Shown here in pieces: positions 20,336 through 29,093 of a stretch of 64,000 bases of DNA. This DNA comes from JADGRA01 sp052143535 (GTDB taxonomy: Bacteria; Myxococcota; Myxococcia; Myxococcales; Myxococcaceae): contig JBKQSS010000091.1 of NCBI GenBank assembly GCA_052143535.1, positions 62,001 through 126,000 of the forward strand, read 5' to 3'. Every line of letters starts with the position of its first letter. The stretch's first letter is position 1. The position numbers and the translations under genes were made by a program. The notes beneath the pieces were generated by a model that saw only the letters and a program-made list of their open reading frames with translations, had not been told where the DNA came from and made no database searches.

Positions 20336-20722
20336 TCACTGAGGGACGGAGGGGATGTCGGTCGGCGGCGGAGGCGTGGCAAACGGCTTGAGTGTGCCGT
20401 AGGCACCCGCCGGCGCCTCCTTCACGTTGCCGGTGCTGAGGTCCACCACCAAGTCCACCGGGGGCCCGGAGGTGGAACCCGGCCCAAAGCGCAACAGCCA
20501 GAGGTTGCCGGGCATCTCCTGAGAGCCCAAAAAGACGCGGTCCGGCAACTTGGCGTTGTAGATGTAGTCCGAGGCAATCCGCATCGCGTCGTCGAAGCCC
20601 CCCACCGTGATGAGGTCCTGGGGTGGGGCTGGCGGCACCAGGGGAGGCCGGGAGCTGCGGTCATTGGCCACGCAGCCGACCAGGAGCACGCTGCACAGAA
20701 GCCAACGCTTGCCAGCACCCAT
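20336..20722 (-). CDS. Small lipoprotein of unknown function
   Basis: A 128-residue product; the start at 20722 is preceded by GGGGAGCG. The signal ends in the lipobox LLVGC (Cys at about residue 17). The mature part starts with a Pro-rich linker (SSRPPLVPPAPP), then a compact domain with DAMRIASDYIYNAKL, VFLGSQEMPGNLWLLRFG and PVDLVVDLSTGNVKEAP, ending in a Pro/Thr-rich tail. The strand pattern suggests a small beta-rich fold, but I do not recognise the family. It lies about 100 bp upstream of aconitase on the same strand and about 90 bp downstream of the WYL regulator genes, so read-through from them is possible. Confidence 0.75.
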   Translation of the reverse strand: MGAGKRWLLCSVLLVGCVANDRSSRPPLVPPAPPQDLITVGGFDDAMRIASDYIYNAKLPDRVFLGSQEMPGNLWLLRFGPGSTSGPPVDLVVDLSTGNVKEAPAGAYGTLKPFATPPPPTDIPSVPQ

Positions 20723-20813
20723 GGCACGCTCCCCTCGAGCTCGCGACGCTAGCATGCCCCCCGGGGGGTGAAGCGGTGCCAGGCAACGGGTTGGGTTTCG
20801 CGGTCCGGCTGCT

Positions 20814-21737
20814 TCAGTCCGAGAGCGCATGTGCGGCGGCGCGCGCCACCGCGGCCCTGGCCCAGGCCGGCTCGACCACCTCGGCCTCGCCCCCGAAGGA
20901 CAGCACCCACTGGGTGAGCCACCGCTCTGCGTCCCCGGCCACGCGGACCTCCACGCCTCCGTCGGCCAACTCCTTCACCTCGGAGCCAAAACGTTCGCGC
21001 AAGTACGGAGCGGCCACTGCCGAGAAGCGGACTCGCACCTCGCCACGCTCGGCCGGGTCCGGGACGTGCGACGGCGCTGCCACGCGCGGCGCGAACTTCT
21101 GTCCGGTTACCACCAGGTGGGCCATTCGGTCGACACGAAAGAGCCGTTGGTCGGCCCGGCCCGCGTCCCAAGCGCTGAGGTACCACTGGCCCCGGTGGCT
21201 GAAGAGCTCGAGCGGCTCCACCCGGCGGGCCTCCACCGCGTCGCGCACCTTGCCGGCGTAGTCAAAAGTGAGCTCGGAGCGCTCGGCAATGGCCCGCGTT
21301 ATTTCTCCCAGGCTGGCAGAGCCGGTGGTGCGCATGTCCACCGTGCGCTCCAGGGCGTGGTAGCGCAGGCGGGCCGCCGCCGGCAGCACCTTCTCCAGCT
21401 TGGCCAAGGCCGTGGCCAGAGCTCCGCCGGCGGCGGGCCGCAGCAGCTCGCCGGCGGCGGCCAGGGCGGCGGCTTCGGCCGGGGTGAGTCGAGGCGGTTT
21501 GGTGAAGCGCTGGTCGAGCTCCACCGTCACCCGGTCGTTTTCGACGTGCAAGTCGATGAAGTCGTCCGGCTGGAACGGGGGTCGGCCCACCAGGGTGAGC
21601 AAGTCCAGGTCTCGCAACAGCTCCTCCCGGGCGAGCCCCAGCGCCCGGGCGAGCGAATCCACGCCGATGCCCGGGTGGCGGGACACATACGGCACCACCA
21701 ACAGCAACCGGCGGAGCCGCTCGTGCACGTCGCTCAT
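20814..21737 (-). CDS. WYL-domain transcriptional regulator (second of a pair)
   Basis: A 307-residue regulator with an N-terminal winged-helix region (RLRRLLLVVPYVSRHPGIGVDSLARALGL), a central region and a WYL ligand-sensing domain; the signature appears as RVEPLELFSHRGQWYLSAWD near residue 170. A C-terminal WCX-like extension follows, ending GGEAEVVEPAW. Its ATG overlaps the stop of the upstream WYL gene by four bases, so the two are translationally coupled. This matches the arrangement of actinobacterial pafC, whose partner pafB encodes the other half of a heterodimer that responds to DNA damage. Whether the same role holds here is an inference. Confidence 0.88.
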   Translation of the reverse strand: MSDVHERLRRLLLVVPYVSRHPGIGVDSLARALGLAREELLRDLDLLTLVGRPPFQPDDFIDLHVENDRVTVELDQRFTKPPRLTPAEAAALAAAGELLRPAAGGALATALAKLEKVLPAAARLRYHALERTVDMRTTGSASLGEITRAIAERSELTFDYAGKVRDAVEARRVEPLELFSHRGQWYLSAWDAGRADQRLFRVDRMAHLVVTGQKFAPRVAAPSHVPDPAERGEVRVRFSAVAAPYLRERFGSEVKELADGGVEVRVAGDAERWLTQWVLSFGGEAEVVEPAWARAAVARAAAHALSD

Positions 21738-22735
21738 GGAGCTCCCTGGTGTCGCGCGCGCACCGCCTTGGCCATTTCCCGAATGCGGGCAACCGCCGGC
21801 TGGGGGCCCACCACCCGGACATCCGGGGAGAGTGCGAGCAGGTGGCGCAACAACGGGTCGAGGTTGGTGACGGTGAGCGTCGCAGTCGTCTGAGCGCCCT
21901 GCCGCACCACCCGCGCTTCGGGGAAGTGTGCCTCGGCCCGGTCGGCCAGCCCACCGGACAGCCGCAGCGTGACTTCGGTGGGCTGCTCGATGCGAAACTG
22001 CCAGGGGGAATGCGGGACGTGCTCGTCCAGCCGAAAGTCCGGGGGGACTTGGAAGTCGGCGGTGCGGGGCTTGCTGGCATTCATTTTCAAATCCCGAATC
22101 CGGTGGACGTGAAAGGTCCGCAGCGCCTGCCGCTCATGGCAAAAGCCAACCAGGGACCAGATGCCCCGCCGGAGCGCCAGCCCGTAGGGGTCCACCGTCC
22201 GGTGCGAAGGCTGTGGCGAGCGCGGCGAGGCGTAGACCAGCGTCACCGACTTGCGTGTGCTGGCGGCAGTCCACAGCGCCTCCAGGTGTTGCGGGACGTG
22301 GCGGGCCTCCCGCACCGCACCGAGCTCCATCCGCACCCTCGGCACCGGCATGTCCGGGTCGGCGAAAAAGGCAATCTTGCGAAGGGCGTGTTGCAAGTCC
22401 TGTCGGCCGGGGAAAGCCCCGGTGGCCAGCGCGGCTGAGCCGGCCGCGTACAAGACGGCCATCTCCTCCGGCGTGAAGCCCACGTCGGGCAGGTAGTAGG
22501 CATCGCGGTCCAAAAGGTAGCCGTCCTTGCGGTCCTCATCGCCCTGGACGTAGGTGAGAGGGATGCCCAGCTCGAGCAACTCGGCCTTGTCCCGCTCGAA
22601 TTTGCGCTCGGTGGCCTCATCCGTCCCCGCCCCGTAGTCCTCCGGGAATGCCTCCTTGAGTTCCGCCCAGGAAACCGGCTCCTGCGCGTCGAGGAGCAGG
22701 GCCACCAAGTCGAGGAGTCGTTCGGTGCGGTCCAT
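21734..22735 (-). CDS. WYL-domain transcriptional regulator (first of a pair)
   Basis: The start at 22735 (MDRTERLLDLVALLLDAQ) places the winged-helix DNA-binding domain at the N-terminus, as in other WYL proteins; the frame continues upstream but without family similarity. The 333-residue protein contains DKAELLELGIPLTYVQG and the WYL domain with VDPYGLALRRGIWSLVGFC, then a C-terminal WCX-like region. It overlaps the next WYL gene by four bases. It is similar in layout to pafB of actinobacteria. The divergent neighbour begins about 115 bp upstream, so the pair's promoter lies in that gap. Confidence 0.88.
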   Translation of the reverse strand: MDRTERLLDLVALLLDAQEPVSWAELKEAFPEDYGAGTDEATERKFERDKAELLELGIPLTYVQGDEDRKDGYLLDRDAYYLPDVGFTPEEMAVLYAAGSAALATGAFPGRQDLQHALRKIAFFADPDMPVPRVRMELGAVREARHVPQHLEALWTAASTRKSVTLVYASPRSPQPSHRTVDPYGLALRRGIWSLVGFCHERQALRTFHVHRIRDLKMNASKPRTADFQVPPDFRLDEHVPHSPWQFRIEQPTEVTLRLSGGLADRAEAHFPEARVVRQGAQTTATLTVTNLDPLLRHLLALSPDVRVVGPQPAVARIREMAKAVRARHQGAP

Positions 22736-22851
22736 CTGGAAGCAGCCGCCGGCAGAATGAAGACCCGCGCGCCGGGCCGTCAAGGCATGCCTCGCGTGCT
22801 ACCCTCTCTTTTTAGGCACGCCCACCCGAATTTTTTACTGCGAGCTCCTCC

Positions 22852-23553
22852 ATGTCTCTCACCCTGGTGTTGCTGCTGCTCGCCCAAAGCAACCAGAACG
22901 TCCATGACTGGCTGGAGGGCGCGGAAATTGGAGACAGCGAGCAGGCGATGACGTTCGGCTCGACGGGGCGCTACCGCGCCGAGCGGCGGGACAAGGCCGG
23001 ACTCACCGTGGCCAAGGGCAGCTGGAAGCTCAGCGGCAATACCCTCAGCGTCACGGTGAGCAGCTGCAAGGGACCGGCCTGCAAGCGCTTCGGGACGAGC
23101 TTCCAGGCCGAGGTGGCGGTGGTGGGGGAGCGCGCCCTCACCGTCAACCCAACGCCTGCGGACGTGCCTTTTCCCCGCGGCAGCTACTATTGCCACCACC
23201 AGGGCTGCGAGCGTCGCGTGGGGGTGCGGGTGGAGGCGCATACCGCCCCCACCGCAGCAGTCCGCGCCGTCACCGAGCGCCTCATTGAGCGCAATGTGGG
23301 CCGCAACACCACCGTCGTCTGGTGGACACCGCCGGTGGATACCCCCCTCGAGCGCACGGCGGTGCTGTACTGCCCGAGCGGCGGGGAGCTGGCCCGCCAA
23401 GGAGCGCAGACGACCGTGGCGGACCTCGCCGGGCTGGACTGGCTCGGACCGCTCACCGTCACCGCCGCGACGGTGGACTGTCTGTGGGACGTGCAGCTGA
23501 CGGTGGCAGACACTGTGGCCATGCCGGCGGCAGCCGCTCGGCCTCAACCGTGA
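22852..23553 (+). CDS. Probable exported protein of unknown function
   Basis: A 233-residue product starting at ATG 22852, with a short hydrophobic N-terminus (MSLTLVLLLLAQS) that could be a brief signal peptide. The first half is beta-rich with an extracytoplasmic look (GSWKLSGNTLSVTVSSCKG), with paired cysteines (CKGPACKRF, YYCHHQGCERR). The second half has TAAVRAVTERLIERNVG and TAVLYCPSGGEL. I do not recognise a family. Its stop overlaps the GTG of the aminotransferase gene, so the two are co-translated, but no shared function is evident. Confidence 0.7.
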   Translation: MSLTLVLLLLAQSNQNVHDWLEGAEIGDSEQAMTFGSTGRYRAERRDKAGLTVAKGSWKLSGNTLSVTVSSCKGPACKRFGTSFQAEVAVVGERALTVNPTPADVPFPRGSYYCHHQGCERRVGVRVEAHTAPTAAVRAVTERLIERNVGRNTTVVWWTPPVDTPLERTAVLYCPSGGELARQGAQTTVADLAGLDWLGPLTVTAATVDCLWDVQLTVADTVAMPAAAARPQP

Positions 23554-24734
23554 GCCGCATCGCGACGCGGGTTCGCGAGCTGCCCGTCACCATCTTCTCG
23601 GAGTTCAGCGCCCTCGCCGTGCGGACTGGCGCTGTTAACCTGGGGCAAGGCTTCCCGGACTTCGACGGGCCCGAGGAAGTGCGCGAGGCGGCAGTCCGGG
23701 CGCTGCGGGGCGGCCTCAACCAGTACGCACTCGGGGCCGGGAGCCTCAACCTGCGGCGCGCCATCGGCGAGCACGCGGAGCGTTTCCACCACCACACTGT
23801 CGACCCGGAGCAGGACGTCACCGTCACCGCCGGCGCCACCGAAGCCCTCTTCGACGCTCTGCTTGGACTCTTGGACCCAGCCGACGAGGCTATCCTCTTC
23901 GAGCCTTTTTACGACTCTTACGCCGCAGCGGTGGCCATGGCCGGTGCGACAGTGCGCCCGGTGACGCTGCGGCCGCCGGACGCCCACCACGCGGTCTGGT
24001 GGTACGAGGCCGCCGAGTTGGAGGCCGCCTTCGGACCGCGGACACGCCTGGTGGTGGTGAATTCTCCGCACAACCCGACGGGCAAGGTGTTCTCCGCGGC
24101 CGAACTGCAAGCCATCGCCGACTTGTGCCTGCGCCACGACGCCGTGGCTCTCACCGACGAAGTCTATGAGCACCTCGTCTACCAGCCAGCGCGGCACCTC
24201 CGGTTGGCGACGCTGCCCGGGATGGCAGAGCGAACGCTCACCGTGAGCAGCGGAGGCAAGAGCTTCAGCTACACCGGCTGGAAGGTGGGGTGGGCCATTG
24301 GTCCGCCGCAGCTGCGACGGGCCGTGGCCCAGGCGCACCAATACGTCACCTTTGCTGTTGCCGCCCCGCTGCAGGAAGCCATCGCCGTCGCCCTTCGGCT
24401 CCCGGACGCCTATTTCCAGGGGCTCCTGGTGGCCTATGCCGCCCGGCGGGACCGCCTCTTGGGCAGTCTCCGGGGGGCCGGGCTGCAGCCCTGGGCGCCC
24501 GAAGGCGCCTACTTCCTCTGCGCTGACGTGACGCACTTCGGCCATGCCAGCGACGACGCCTTCTGCCGCTGGCTCACCACCGAGGTGGGGGTGGCGGCCA
24601 TTCCCCTCTCTGCCTTTTACGCGCGGCCTGCCTTGGCGCCCCAGGTGGCGCGGTTTGCCTTCTGCAAGACGAACGCAGTGCTGGACGAGGCGGCGCGCCG
24701 GTTAGAAGCCCTCAGCCGCCTGCCCCTTCCCTAA
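23550..24734 (+). CDS. Class I/II PLP-dependent aminotransferase (methionine/kynurenine type)
   Basis: A 394-residue fold-type I aminotransferase. The start is GTG 23550, overlapping the previous stop (GTGA); this gives an N-terminus RVRELPVTIFSEFSALA followed by NLGQGFPDF, the standard opening of the kynurenine-oxoglutarate transaminase/YbdL methionine aminotransferase group. Further motifs are TAGATEALF, NSPHNPTGKVF, DEVYEHLVY and the PLP-binding Lys237 in SSGGKSFSYTGWKVGW. The family transfers amino groups from methionine, glutamine, kynurenine or aromatic amino acids. The exact substrate cannot be decided from sequence alone. Confidence 0.9.
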   Translation: MSRIATRVRELPVTIFSEFSALAVRTGAVNLGQGFPDFDGPEEVREAAVRALRGGLNQYALGAGSLNLRRAIGEHAERFHHHTVDPEQDVTVTAGATEALFDALLGLLDPADEAILFEPFYDSYAAAVAMAGATVRPVTLRPPDAHHAVWWYEAAELEAAFGPRTRLVVVNSPHNPTGKVFSAAELQAIADLCLRHDAVALTDEVYEHLVYQPARHLRLATLPGMAERTLTVSSGGKSFSYTGWKVGWAIGPPQLRRAVAQAHQYVTFAVAAPLQEAIAVALRLPDAYFQGLLVAYAARRDRLLGSLRGAGLQPWAPEGAYFLCADVTHFGHASDDAFCRWLTTEVGVAAIPLSAFYARPALAPQVARFAFCKTNAVLDEAARRLEALSRLPLP

Positions 24735-24840
24735 AAACCTTGGGGGGGCCGAGGTGCTGCCACCTCAAGCCGAGCACCCGGCCCTCCGGCGCGCTACATT
24801 GAAACGCTCCGGTGGCGCCGACGCCAAGCGCCGCGACAGG

Positions 24841-24848
24841 AAGGAGAG
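24841..24848 (+). promoter_or_regulatory. Ribosome binding site that favours a CTG start for hflX
   Basis: AAGGAGAG at 24841-24848 is an excellent Shine-Dalgarno match. The only in-frame codon at a suitable distance is CTG at 24857 (spacer of eight bases). The alternative GTG at 24812 lies before this site and has no good site of its own. Confidence 0.6.
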
Positions 24849-24856
24849 ACACCCGT

Positions 24857-26569
24857 CTGAACGACATTGCCGGCAACACCCTCGGCCTCAAGCCGAGCGA
24901 GCTCCAGCGGCTGCGCAACACCTACCGCCGCCGCGTCTCTGCCCACGAGATTGTCAGCCCAGAGCTGGCCCGCCACCTCACCGAGCTCTCCCGCGACATC
25001 CATCGCCAGGTCGGCGTGCTGCTCAACCGCAAGGGCGAGGTGGAGCAGGTGGTGGTCGGGGACGCGCAAAAGCTTGAGCTGCCGGACATCGGCCGAGCCC
25101 GCGCCGGGCAAGTCCGCCTTCGCGGTCTGCGGCTGGTGCACACCCACCTCAAGTCAGAGCCGCTGACGCGGGATGACCTCACCGACCTGGCCCTTCTGCG
25201 CTTGGACTTGGTGGCCGCGGTGGGCGTCCTTCCCGACGGCTTGCCCGGCGTCTTGCACTGGGCGCACCTGGTTCCGGCCAACGACGACGGCTCCTTCTGG
25301 CACACCGACACCCTGAGCGACGTCCACGGCCCGCAGCCGGACCTCGCCTCCACCCTCGCCGCGCTCGAGGACGAGCTGGCGCGCGGCGCGCAGGTGCGCT
25401 CGGTGGCCGGCTCTGAGCGCGCCATTCTGGTCGCCGTTTGCGTTGATGGGGACCGCTCGGCAGCGGAGGCCTCGCTCCGGGAGCTGGGGGAGCTGGCCCG
25501 CACCGCCGGAGTGGAAGTCCTGGACTCCATTCTCCAAGTCCGCCGCCAACCGGACCCTCGCTACCTGCTCGGGAAGGGAAAGCTTCAGGAGCTGGTGCTG
25601 CGCTCGATGCAGTTGGTGGCCGACCTCATCGTCCTCGACCGGGACTTGAGCCCCTCTCAGAGCCGCCACATCGCCGAGGAGACCAGCCTCAAGGTGCTGG
25701 ACCGCACGCAGTTGATTCTGGATATTTTCGCGCAGCGCGCCCAGAGCGCCGACGGCAAGCTGCAGGTGGAGCTGGCGCAGCTCAAATACCTCTTGCCGCG
25801 CCTTAGCCAACGCGACGACTCACTGTCCCGCCTTGCCGGCGGCATCGGGGGACGCGGACCGGGCGAAACCAAGCTCGAGGTTGACCGCCGCCGGGTGCGC
25901 GACCGCATCGCCCACCTCGACCGCCGCATCAGCCACCTCTCCGGCGAGCGTCAAGTCCGTCGCGGCCGCCGGCAGCGACGGGACCTCCCCGTCATCTCCA
26001 TCGTCGGCTACACCAACGCCGGCAAGTCCACCCTCCTCAACGCCCTCACCCACTCCACAGTGCTGGTGGAGGACAAGCTGTTCGCGACTCTCGACCCCAC
26101 CAGCCGGCGCCTCCGCTTCCCCGAAGAGCGGGAGGTCATCATCACCGACACGGTGGGCTTCATCCGAGACTTGCCCAAGGACTTGCTTGCCGCTTTCCGC
26201 GCCACCTTGGAGGAGTTGGACGAGGCTGACCTCCTGCTGCACGTGGTGGACACCGCGGACCCCGCCCGCGATGCGCAGGTGGCGGCGGTGGAGCGCATTC
26301 TTGAGTCCCTCGGGCTCGAGGCCACGCCTCGCCTCTTGGTCTGGAACAAGGCCGACCGGGTGAGCGCCGAGGAGGTGGCGCTGCTGCTTCGGCAGCGGGG
26401 CGGGGTGGCAGTGAGCGCGCTCGGGCAGCAGGGGTTGGACGCGCTCCTCTTCAAGGCCGACCGGACACTCTTCGCCGAAGGGACCGCCCAACGGCTGGGG
26501 ACGGTGCATACCGAGGTGCCTTCAAACGAGCCGGTCCTGGCGCTGGAGGAGCTCCCGCCGCTGGCATGA
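24857..26569 (+). CDS. hflX: Ribosome-associated GTPase HflX (long N-terminus)
   Basis: A GTPase that binds the 50S subunit and helps rescue or split stalled ribosomes. From the proposed CTG start at 24857 it has 570 residues; GTG 24812 would add 15. The CTG start puts LNDIAGNTLGLKPSELQRL at the N-terminus, which fits the usual start of long HflX proteins. In order: an extra N-terminal domain (1-175), the HflX glycine-rich region with DPRYLLGKGKLQEL and GGIGGRGPGETKLEVDRRRV, the G domain with G1 GYTNAGKST, G3 DTVGFIRDLP and G4 NKAD, and a short C-terminal domain. It is convergent with the TonB receptor gene, only ten bases apart, with no visible terminator. Confidence 0.93.
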   Translation: MNDIAGNTLGLKPSELQRLRNTYRRRVSAHEIVSPELARHLTELSRDIHRQVGVLLNRKGEVEQVVVGDAQKLELPDIGRARAGQVRLRGLRLVHTHLKSEPLTRDDLTDLALLRLDLVAAVGVLPDGLPGVLHWAHLVPANDDGSFWHTDTLSDVHGPQPDLASTLAALEDELARGAQVRSVAGSERAILVAVCVDGDRSAAEASLRELGELARTAGVEVLDSILQVRRQPDPRYLLGKGKLQELVLRSMQLVADLIVLDRDLSPSQSRHIAEETSLKVLDRTQLILDIFAQRAQSADGKLQVELAQLKYLLPRLSQRDDSLSRLAGGIGGRGPGETKLEVDRRRVRDRIAHLDRRISHLSGERQVRRGRRQRRDLPVISIVGYTNAGKSTLLNALTHSTVLVEDKLFATLDPTSRRLRFPEEREVIITDTVGFIRDLPKDLLAAFRATLEELDEADLLLHVVDTADPARDAQVAAVERILESLGLEATPRLLVWNKADRVSAEEVALLLRQRGGVAVSALGQQGLDALLFKADRTLFAEGTAQRLGTVHTEVPSNEPVLALEELPPLA

Positions 26570-26579
26570 CCAGTCGTCG

Positions 26580-29033
26580 TTAGAAGTAGGCCGTCACCGT
26601 GGCGTAGACGGCGATGGGCGCTCCTGGGGTAAAGGCAATTCCGGTGACCGGGGCCGTCTGGTTGTAGGGAGGCTCTCGGACTTGGTAGGTGGTGGCGAAC
26701 TGGGCCTCGCGCCACGTCGTGTTGAAGAGGTTGTTGATGGCCAGCCCGAACTCGAGGAAGCGCCAGCGGTAGGCGGCGTAGAGGTCGACGATGAAGTAGC
26801 CGGTTGCGGTGAGAGTGTCCTGGGAGTTGGCCGGGCGGTCTCCCACCCAGCGCGCGCCAATCCGCGCCCTTAGCCCGGGGAGCCAAGCCGGGTGAAAGAG
26901 GCTCAAGCCGGCCTGGCCGGTAAACGTCGGCGCCAGCGCCACCGCGTTCCCGTTGCCAAAATTCTCGGTGTAGACGGCATGGGCCAGCGAGGTGTCGAAG
27001 TCCGCCCACAGCCAGCTCAGAATCTGGTAGCGCGCCTCGAAGTCGAATCCGTAGCGGTTGGTCGGACCGGCCGCCTCGGTCATCCCGAGGTCCGGGTCGA
27101 AGACGTACTCTGACTGCAAGTGGAGGTACCAGAGGGCTGCGGCCAGGTCGAGCTTCCCATCCACCAGCGACAGGCGCGTTCCAAGCTCCGCGCCAGTGGC
27201 ACGGGGAAGCGCACCGAGGCCGTTGCTCGCCACAATGGCGCGGGCGTCATTGCTGTGGAAGCCACCCCCGGCGTCCAGGTAGATGTCCCACACCGGAATC
27301 GGAGTGAAAACCGCCTGCAGCTTCGGGTTCACAATCGCCTTCTGGATGACGCCCGTTCCCTGGTTGGGGTTCGACCCGGGCGGAGGGTCGTTGTTGTAGG
27401 GCAGCTGATTGGTGACGTTCCATTCGAAGAGGTCGGAACGGACGCCGACCAGCACCCGTACCCAAGGGTTGAAGCGGACATCCTCCTCGGCGAAGACCGC
27501 GAGGTCCGACTGGACGATGTTCGCGTCGTCACAAGGGTTCTGCGGCACCACCGTGTTGCCAGCCGCATCGACGTAGGAATCGGCCGGACAGGTGGGGAGC
27601 CTCACCCGCTTTTGGACATGCCACAGGGCCACGTTCATCGAGTCCATGCGCGCTTGGGCGCCGAGCTCCGTCACCGTGCGCACTTCCCCGAAGTCGACGC
27701 GCTTCCGGTACAGGGCATTGAAGCCGATGTAGTAGCGCTGGTCGTCCTGCTCGATTTCGTCGAAGTTCGCCGCGTCCACCAGCTGGAAGGTGAAGTCGTT
27801 GAAAAGCCGGAGCGAGTAGCGGACGAAGTAGGCACTGATGAGGATTTGGTCGGAGTACGACGGCCGGCTCTCCAGGGTCATCACCAGCATCTGCCTTTGC
27901 GTCTGGCCCCCCTCGGTCGGGTCGATGGCCCCGAATTCGGGAAGTAACCCCGACTGCACGAATTGCAGCGGGATTTGGCCGCTCGCACTCCACTGTGAGC
28001 CGTAGGCCGTCCCGAGGATGGTGATGCGGGTGCTCGGGTTCACGTTGAATGTCGTCTTGAGAAAGAGGTTGTAGCGCAACAGTCCCTCGGGGCTAATAAA
28101 GGGCCCGTTGGTGCCGTACATCTCGGCGGCAAACCAGGTTGGCGAGTCCTTTCCGCCCGGGCTGGCGACGCCTAGGACGCGCCAGGTGTCGAAGGAGCCG
28201 TACTCGCCAGTGACCGAGTTCTCGCCGAAGCTGCGTCGGGTGCGAAGGTTGATGGCACCGGCGGTGTCGAAGTCTCCCGTCTCCACGAAGTAGGGGCCTT
28301 TGGTGACCTCCACTCGGTCGATGGCCTCCGGGATGACAAAATGCAGGTCGGAAAACCCCTGGCCATGGCCGTTGCTCGGCAGGTTGATGGGGACGCCGTC
28401 GATGTAGAAGGCGATGTCCGTGCCGTGGTCAGCATCGAAGCCGCGCAGGAAGTACTGGTCGGCCTTCCCGCCACCCTGGTGCTGGGCGATGACCAGCCCG
28501 GGCACCACCCGCAGGATGTCCTCCGGCGTCGGGTAGAAGCGAAGCTCGAGGTCTCGCTCGCGAATGGTGTCCGCCGATGCCGTCGAGGTGGGGGCTTGCG
28601 CCTCGACCAGCGTCTCGAACATGAATGGCTGGGTGGCCTGCGGCGGCGCACTGAGTGGCGGCCCAGTCGGCGGTGGCGGACCGGGCGGTTGCGACGTCGG
28701 CGGTGACGCCCCAGCCGGGGGCGGCCCTGGCGCCTCTGCGCCCGGCGGCGGCGCCGCCGGAGGTGGCACGGGTTGGCTCGGCGGAATGAGCTCCGGCTCT
28801 GGCGCCATCGCCCCCTCCGGCAATCCGGCGGGCGAGCCGGCCGGTGGTGGAGAAACCGACGCCGGCTCCGGAGGCGGAAGCGCCTGCGGAGCAGGAGGCT
28901 GAACCGCCTGTGCCTCGGCTCGAACGGTCAAGACGAGAAGCACCAGCAGCAGGCTGGCCGGCAAGTACCGAGACGGAGATGAGGGAGCGAGCTTGCGGCT
29001 CGCCCGGACAGACGACCTGACTGCCGAAGACAT
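26580..29033 (-). CDS. TonB-dependent outer-membrane receptor with Pro-rich linker
   Basis: An 817-residue outer-membrane receptor. The signal peptide has a hydrophobic core (YLPASLLLVLLVLTV) after a basic N-terminus. Residues of about 44-135 are an unusual proline-rich linker. The plug domain follows (ELRFYPTPEDILRVVPGLV, FLRGFDADHGTDIAFYIDGVP, IDRVEVTKGPYFVETGDF, AGAINLRTRRSFGEN), then a 22-strand-type barrel ending in aromatic FxxGxxxxxYATVTAYF. The C-terminal phenylalanine matches barrel-assembly signals. Such receptors import metal chelates, cobalamin or other scarce solutes. It lies 60 bp downstream of the His-rich gene on the same strand and divergent to the HupE-like gene, which points to metal uptake. 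Confidence 0.93.
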   Translation of the reverse strand: MSSAVRSSVRASRKLAPSSPSRYLPASLLLVLLVLTVRAEAQAVQPPAPQALPPPEPASVSPPPAGSPAGLPEGAMAPEPELIPPSQPVPPPAAPPPGAEAPGPPPAGASPPTSQPPGPPPPTGPPLSAPPQATQPFMFETLVEAQAPTSTASADTIRERDLELRFYPTPEDILRVVPGLVIAQHQGGGKADQYFLRGFDADHGTDIAFYIDGVPINLPSNGHGQGFSDLHFVIPEAIDRVEVTKGPYFVETGDFDTAGAINLRTRRSFGENSVTGEYGSFDTWRVLGVASPGGKDSPTWFAAEMYGTNGPFISPEGLLRYNLFLKTTFNVNPSTRITILGTAYGSQWSASGQIPLQFVQSGLLPEFGAIDPTEGGQTQRQMLVMTLESRPSYSDQILISAYFVRYSLRLFNDFTFQLVDAANFDEIEQDDQRYYIGFNALYRKRVDFGEVRTVTELGAQARMDSMNVALWHVQKRVRLPTCPADSYVDAAGNTVVPQNPCDDANIVQSDLAVFAEEDVRFNPWVRVLVGVRSDLFEWNVTNQLPYNNDPPPGSNPNQGTGVIQKAIVNPKLQAVFTPIPVWDIYLDAGGGFHSNDARAIVASNGLGALPRATGAELGTRLSLVDGKLDLAAALWYLHLQSEYVFDPDLGMTEAAGPTNRYGFDFEARYQILSWLWADFDTSLAHAVYTENFGNGNAVALAPTFTGQAGLSLFHPAWLPGLRARIGARWVGDRPANSQDTLTATGYFIVDLYAAYRWRFLEFGLAINNLFNTTWREAQFATTYQVREPPYNQTAPVTGIAFTPGAPIAVYATVTAYF

Positions 29034-29093
29034 GGAAGCCCCCCAGAGGGGCGGCGAGGGAGTGGCGGACGACGCTCGAGACGTCGAGCGTCG

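Noticed and set aside
28640..28920. The Pro-rich stretch of the TonB receptor as a wrong frame
   Set aside because: The frame is continuous with a proper signal peptide before and a plug domain after it; changing frame would lose one of them.
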